Part shown: positions 5,276-7,812 of the stretch, one piece after another | How the letters are laid out: every line of letters begins with the position of its first letter | Position numbering within the stretch: position 1 is the first letter of the stretch | Assembly (NCBI GenBank): GCA_900555785.1 | Contig: USMO01000071.1 | Span: forward strand, 1-7,812 | Direction of reading: 5' to 3' | DNA from: an uncultured Eubacteriales bacterium | GTDB taxonomy: Bacteria; Bacillota; Clostridia; Oscillospirales; CAG-272 | DNA length: 7,812 bases | Made by a program: the position numbers and the translations under genes | The notes under the pieces: model-generated | What the model was told of the DNA's origin: nothing | The model's input: the letters and a program-made list of their open reading frames with translations, nothing else | Database searches by the model: none

Positions 5276-7090
5276 TTGAAGAAGACTGGAAATGGGAAGT
5301 TGCGGCTGGTCGGGTCGTTTTTGCAGGGGTCACGGTGCTGGTTTGCGCTGGCGATTCTGTCAACGGTCGGGCTGGCGCTTACGAATATGCTCACGCCGCA
5401 GATTGTCCGCGTGACGGTGGACTCGGTGCTGGGGACCGAGCCGCTGGACCTGCCGGGATGGCTTGCCGGGTGGATCGGGTCCATCGGCGGGGTGGCGATG
5501 CTGCGGGAGAAGCTGTGGATCATCGGCATTGCCATTGTCGCGGTGGCGATTTTCGGCGTTGCGTTCTACTACGGCTCGCGGGTGTTCAATACCCGGGCAG
5601 CCGAAACGCTGGTCAAGACCATGCGCGACCGGGTCTTTCGCCATCTGCTTGCTCTGCCGGACGAATGGTATCAGGAGCAGCACACCGGCGACATCATCCA
5701 GCGCTGCACGTCGGACATCAACATGGTCAAGGACTTCCTGTCCGAGCAGCTGGTGTCGGTGTTCCGCATCATTGTCATGCTGGCGCTGTCGCTGTTTTTC
5801 ATGTTCTCGCTCAACGTCAGACTGACCCTTGTCGCGCTTGCGGGCGTGCCGGTTCTGCTGGCGTCATCGCTTTTGTTCCACCGCAGGATCGGTCCCGAAT
5901 TTGAAATTTGCGATGAGAACGAGGGCAGGCTGTCGGCCATTGTGCAGGAAAACCTGACCGGCGTGCGGGTGGTCCGCGCGTTCGGCCGGGAGGTGTACGA
6001 GACCGAAAAATTCGACCGGCAGAACGACCACTACCTCGGGCTGTGGGACCGCGTCAACCGCATGCTCATCCGCTACTGGTGCATTGCAGACCTGATTGCA
6101 AACACGCAGGTGATGCTGCTGGTCGTGTTCGGCGCGGTGCTTGCCGTGCGGGGCGAGCTGACCGCCGGAGCGTATATCGCGTTCCTGTCCTACAACGGCT
6201 ACCTGACCTGGCCCATTCGCCAGCTGGGGCGGTCGATTTCCGAAATGAGCAAGGCGGGCGTGTCGCTGCGCCGCGTGCAGGAGATTCTGAACGCCAGGCC
6301 CGAGACCGACATCCCGGACCCCGAGACAACCGACTTCGGCGGGGACATCGTGTTCGACCGCGTCAGCTTCTCTTTTGACGGCAAAACGCCGGTGCTGGAG
6401 GACATCTCCTTCACGGTCCCGGCGGGGAAGACCGTCGGCATTCTGGGCGGGACCGGCTCCGGCAAATCGACGCTGATGCGCCTGTTGGACCGCCTGCTGA
6501 CCCTGCCGGAGGGGAGCGGAACCATTACAATCGGCGGCAAAGACATTCGCCGGCTGCGCGCTGCCGACGTGCGGGCAAATATCGGGTTCGTGCTGCAGGA
6601 GCCGTATCTCTTTTCCCGCACGGTAGGGGAGAACCTGCGCCTGGCAAGGCCGGAGGCAGACGGGGCGGCAATCGCGCACGCGGCGCATGTTGCGTGTCTG
6701 GATAACGCCATTTCGCAGTTTACCGCCGGGTACGATACCTTTGTCGGGGAGCGCGGCGTGACGCTTTCGGGCGGGCAGAAGCAGCGGGCTGCCATTGCGC
6801 GGACGCTGGTGCAGGAGGTGCCGATTCTGATTTTTGACGACTCCCTCTCGGCGGTTGACACCGAGACCGATGCCACCATCCGCGCGCGCCTGGCAGAGAG
6901 CCGGGGAGACCGCACAACGCTCCTGATTTCGCACCGCACCGCAACGCTGATGCACACCGACCGCATTGTGGTCCTGGAACACGGGCGGATTGCGGAAATG
7001 GGCACGCATGCGGAGCTGCTGGCGCAAAACGGCATCTACCGCCGCATTTATGAGATTCAGAACGGAAAGGAGGCAGAGCACCGTGACTGA
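5276..7090 (+). CDS. ABC exporter subunit 1 (transmembrane + ATPase, degenerate site)
   Basis: A 604-residue half-transporter of the type I exporter fold (MsbA/LmrA/BmrCD type), acting in the cytoplasmic membrane to export an unidentified substrate. The N-terminal six-helix domain spans about 20-330. The ATPase domain carries Walker A GGTGSGKS (391-398), Q-loop Gln441, signature LSGGQ (497-501), Walker B ILIFDD (517-522), the D-loop SAVD (525-528) and H-loop His553. The residue after Walker B Asp521 is Asp522 instead of the catalytic Glu, and the DDSLSAVD wording is typical of the degenerate-site partner of heterodimeric exporters such as BmrC. The start is TTG 5276, with GGTGGGG (5262-5268) 7 nt upstream; the nearby ATG 5271 meets a stop after two codons. 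The stop overlaps the next gene by 8 nt. Substrate (drug, lipid or peptide) cannot be read from the sequence. Confidence 0.95.
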   Translation: MKKTGNGKLRLVGSFLQGSRCWFALAILSTVGLALTNMLTPQIVRVTVDSVLGTEPLDLPGWLAGWIGSIGGVAMLREKLWIIGIAIVAVAIFGVAFYYGSRVFNTRAAETLVKTMRDRVFRHLLALPDEWYQEQHTGDIIQRCTSDINMVKDFLSEQLVSVFRIIVMLALSLFFMFSLNVRLTLVALAGVPVLLASSLLFHRRIGPEFEICDENEGRLSAIVQENLTGVRVVRAFGREVYETEKFDRQNDHYLGLWDRVNRMLIRYWCIADLIANTQVMLLVVFGAVLAVRGELTAGAYIAFLSYNGYLTWPIRQLGRSISEMSKAGVSLRRVQEILNARPETDIPDPETTDFGGDIVFDRVSFSFDGKTPVLEDISFTVPAGKTVGILGGTGSGKSTLMRLLDRLLTLPEGSGTITIGGKDIRRLRAADVRANIGFVLQEPYLFSRTVGENLRLARPEADGAAIAHAAHVACLDNAISQFTAGYDTFVGERGVTLSGGQKQRAAIARTLVQEVPILIFDDSLSAVDTETDATIRARLAESRGDRTTLLISHRTATLMHTDRIVVLEHGRIAEMGTHAELLAQNGIYRRIYEIQNGKEAEHRD

Positions 7091-7812
7091 CGAAAAAACA
7101 CCGCAGCGAACCCACCTGAAATGGTTCGGCATTCCGCGCCTGCTTCCGTTTTTGCGCCCGCACCGCGGGTTGTTCGTCCTGCTGTTCGTCTTCGGGCTTG
7201 CCGGCAGCGCGTCGGAGATTCTCTATCCGCTCTTCCAGCGGTACGCAATCGACCGCTACATTGCCGAAGGAACGCTGGACACCCTGCCTTGGTTCGTGCT
7301 GTCGTATGTCGGGGTGATGGTGCTGTCGGCGCTGTCGGTCTACCTGTCCAACACCGGCTCGGCAAAGCTGGAAGTCCGGGTGGCGCACGATATGCGCAGG
7401 ACCTGTTTCCGGCATCTGCAAACGCTGTCGTTCTCCTATTTCAATCAGAACAGCGTCGGCTATATCCATGCCCGCGTGATGAGCGACACCTCGCGCATCG
7501 GCACGCTGATTTCCTGGTCCTGCATTGACGGCGTTTACAACCTGACCTATGCGGTCGGAGCGGCGGCGGTCATGCTGTCCGTCAACCGGCGCATGGCGCT
7601 GCTGGTGCTGGCGGTGGTCCCGCTGTTTGTGCTGGCCGTCACGCTGTTTCAGCGCAAACTGCTGCCGCTGAACCGCCGCGTGCGGGAGATCAACTCGCAG
7701 ATCACCGGCGATTTCAACGAGACGATTACCGGCGCCGAGACCGTGAAAACGCTGAACGCGCAGCGCCGCATGGAGACCGGCTTTCTGGCGCGGACCGGGG
7801 AAATGCGCCGCG
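7083..7812 (+). CDS. ABC exporter subunit 2, N-terminal part (runs off window)
   Basis: The frame from GTG 7083 is open to the window end, giving 243 residues. It overlaps the stop of subunit 1 by 8 nt (7083-7090) and has a strong AAAGGAGG (7066-7073) with a 9-nt spacer, so the two are translationally coupled. The visible part is a type I exporter transmembrane domain: hydrophobic segments near 28-50, 68-88, 145-167 and 168-190, the usual helix 2-3 segment FSYFNQNSVGYIHARVMSDT (117-136), and the intracellular-loop motif FNETITGAETVKTL (211-224). The ATPase domain lies beyond the window. Given the degenerate site in subunit 1, this partner is expected to carry the canonical Glu; that cannot be seen here. 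Confidence 0.92.
   Translation, partial: MTDEKTPQRTHLKWFGIPRLLPFLRPHRGLFVLLFVFGLAGSASEILYPLFQRYAIDRYIAEGTLDTLPWFVLSYVGVMVLSALSVYLSNTGSAKLEVRVAHDMRRTCFRHLQTLSFSYFNQNSVGYIHARVMSDTSRIGTLISWSCIDGVYNLTYAVGAAAVMLSVNRRMALLVLAVVPLFVLAVTLFQRKLLPLNRRVREINSQITGDFNETITGAETVKTLNAQRRMETGFLARTGEMRR

Noticed and set aside
5864..7132. Minus-strand open frame of 422 codons opposite the ABC exporter
   Set aside because: Shadow of a gene whose Walker A, signature and Walker B motifs are all on the plus strand. The antisense translation is rich in Arg, Ala, His and Gln without domain features.
1..7812. CRISPR array, tRNA, rRNA, integrase, transposase or toxin-antitoxin pair
   Set aside because: No regularly spaced short repeats, no cloverleaf-like sequence and no matching protein motifs were seen on either strand.

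Overview
The window looks like a chromosomal segment of a fairly GC-rich Gram-positive anaerobe, probably a clostridial or Oscillospirales-type Firmicute. The evidence is a T-box leader on a tRNA-synthetase gene, near-perfect vegetative (SigA-type) promoters with TTGACA, 17-bp spacers and extended -10 boxes, and GGAGG-type ribosome binding sites. Genus-level placement is not possible from the sequence alone.

There are three blocks. (1) Positions 27-2989, minus strand: valS (valyl-tRNA synthetase) with a complete control region, made of a strong promoter (2961-2989), a T-box riboswitch with an inferred GUC (Val) specifier, and a leader terminator. The valS reading frame is broken once, near 1377-1386, between two Cys pairs of a probable zinc knuckle. 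The two halves together make a full-length enzyme of about 886 residues. (2) Positions about 3060-5100, minus strand: a visibly more AT-rich accessory patch holding three tandem paralogous genes for small four-helix membrane proteins of unknown function. Two form an operon (4728->4261, then 4234->3749) closed by a strong terminator at 3711-3744. The third (3578->3108) has its own promoter, a copy of the operon promoter. The first and third copies share 252 bp of perfect identity over their 3' parts while their 5' parts have diverged, which suggests recent duplication plus gene conversion. Upstream of this array lies a start-less gene remnant (4802-5014) and a hairpin-rich intergenic element (about 5105-5153). 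(3) Positions 5220-7812, plus strand: a two-gene operon for a probable heterodimeric ABC exporter. The first subunit is complete and carries Asp in place of the catalytic Glu after Walker B. The second overlaps it by 8 nt and runs off the window end.

The valS and ABC blocks are ordinary housekeeping and transport functions. The unexplained part is the membrane-protein array between them: consensus-strength promoters, mosaic sequence identity and a middle copy that has apparently lost its ancestral ATG. No CRISPR array, tRNA, rRNA or transposase was seen.
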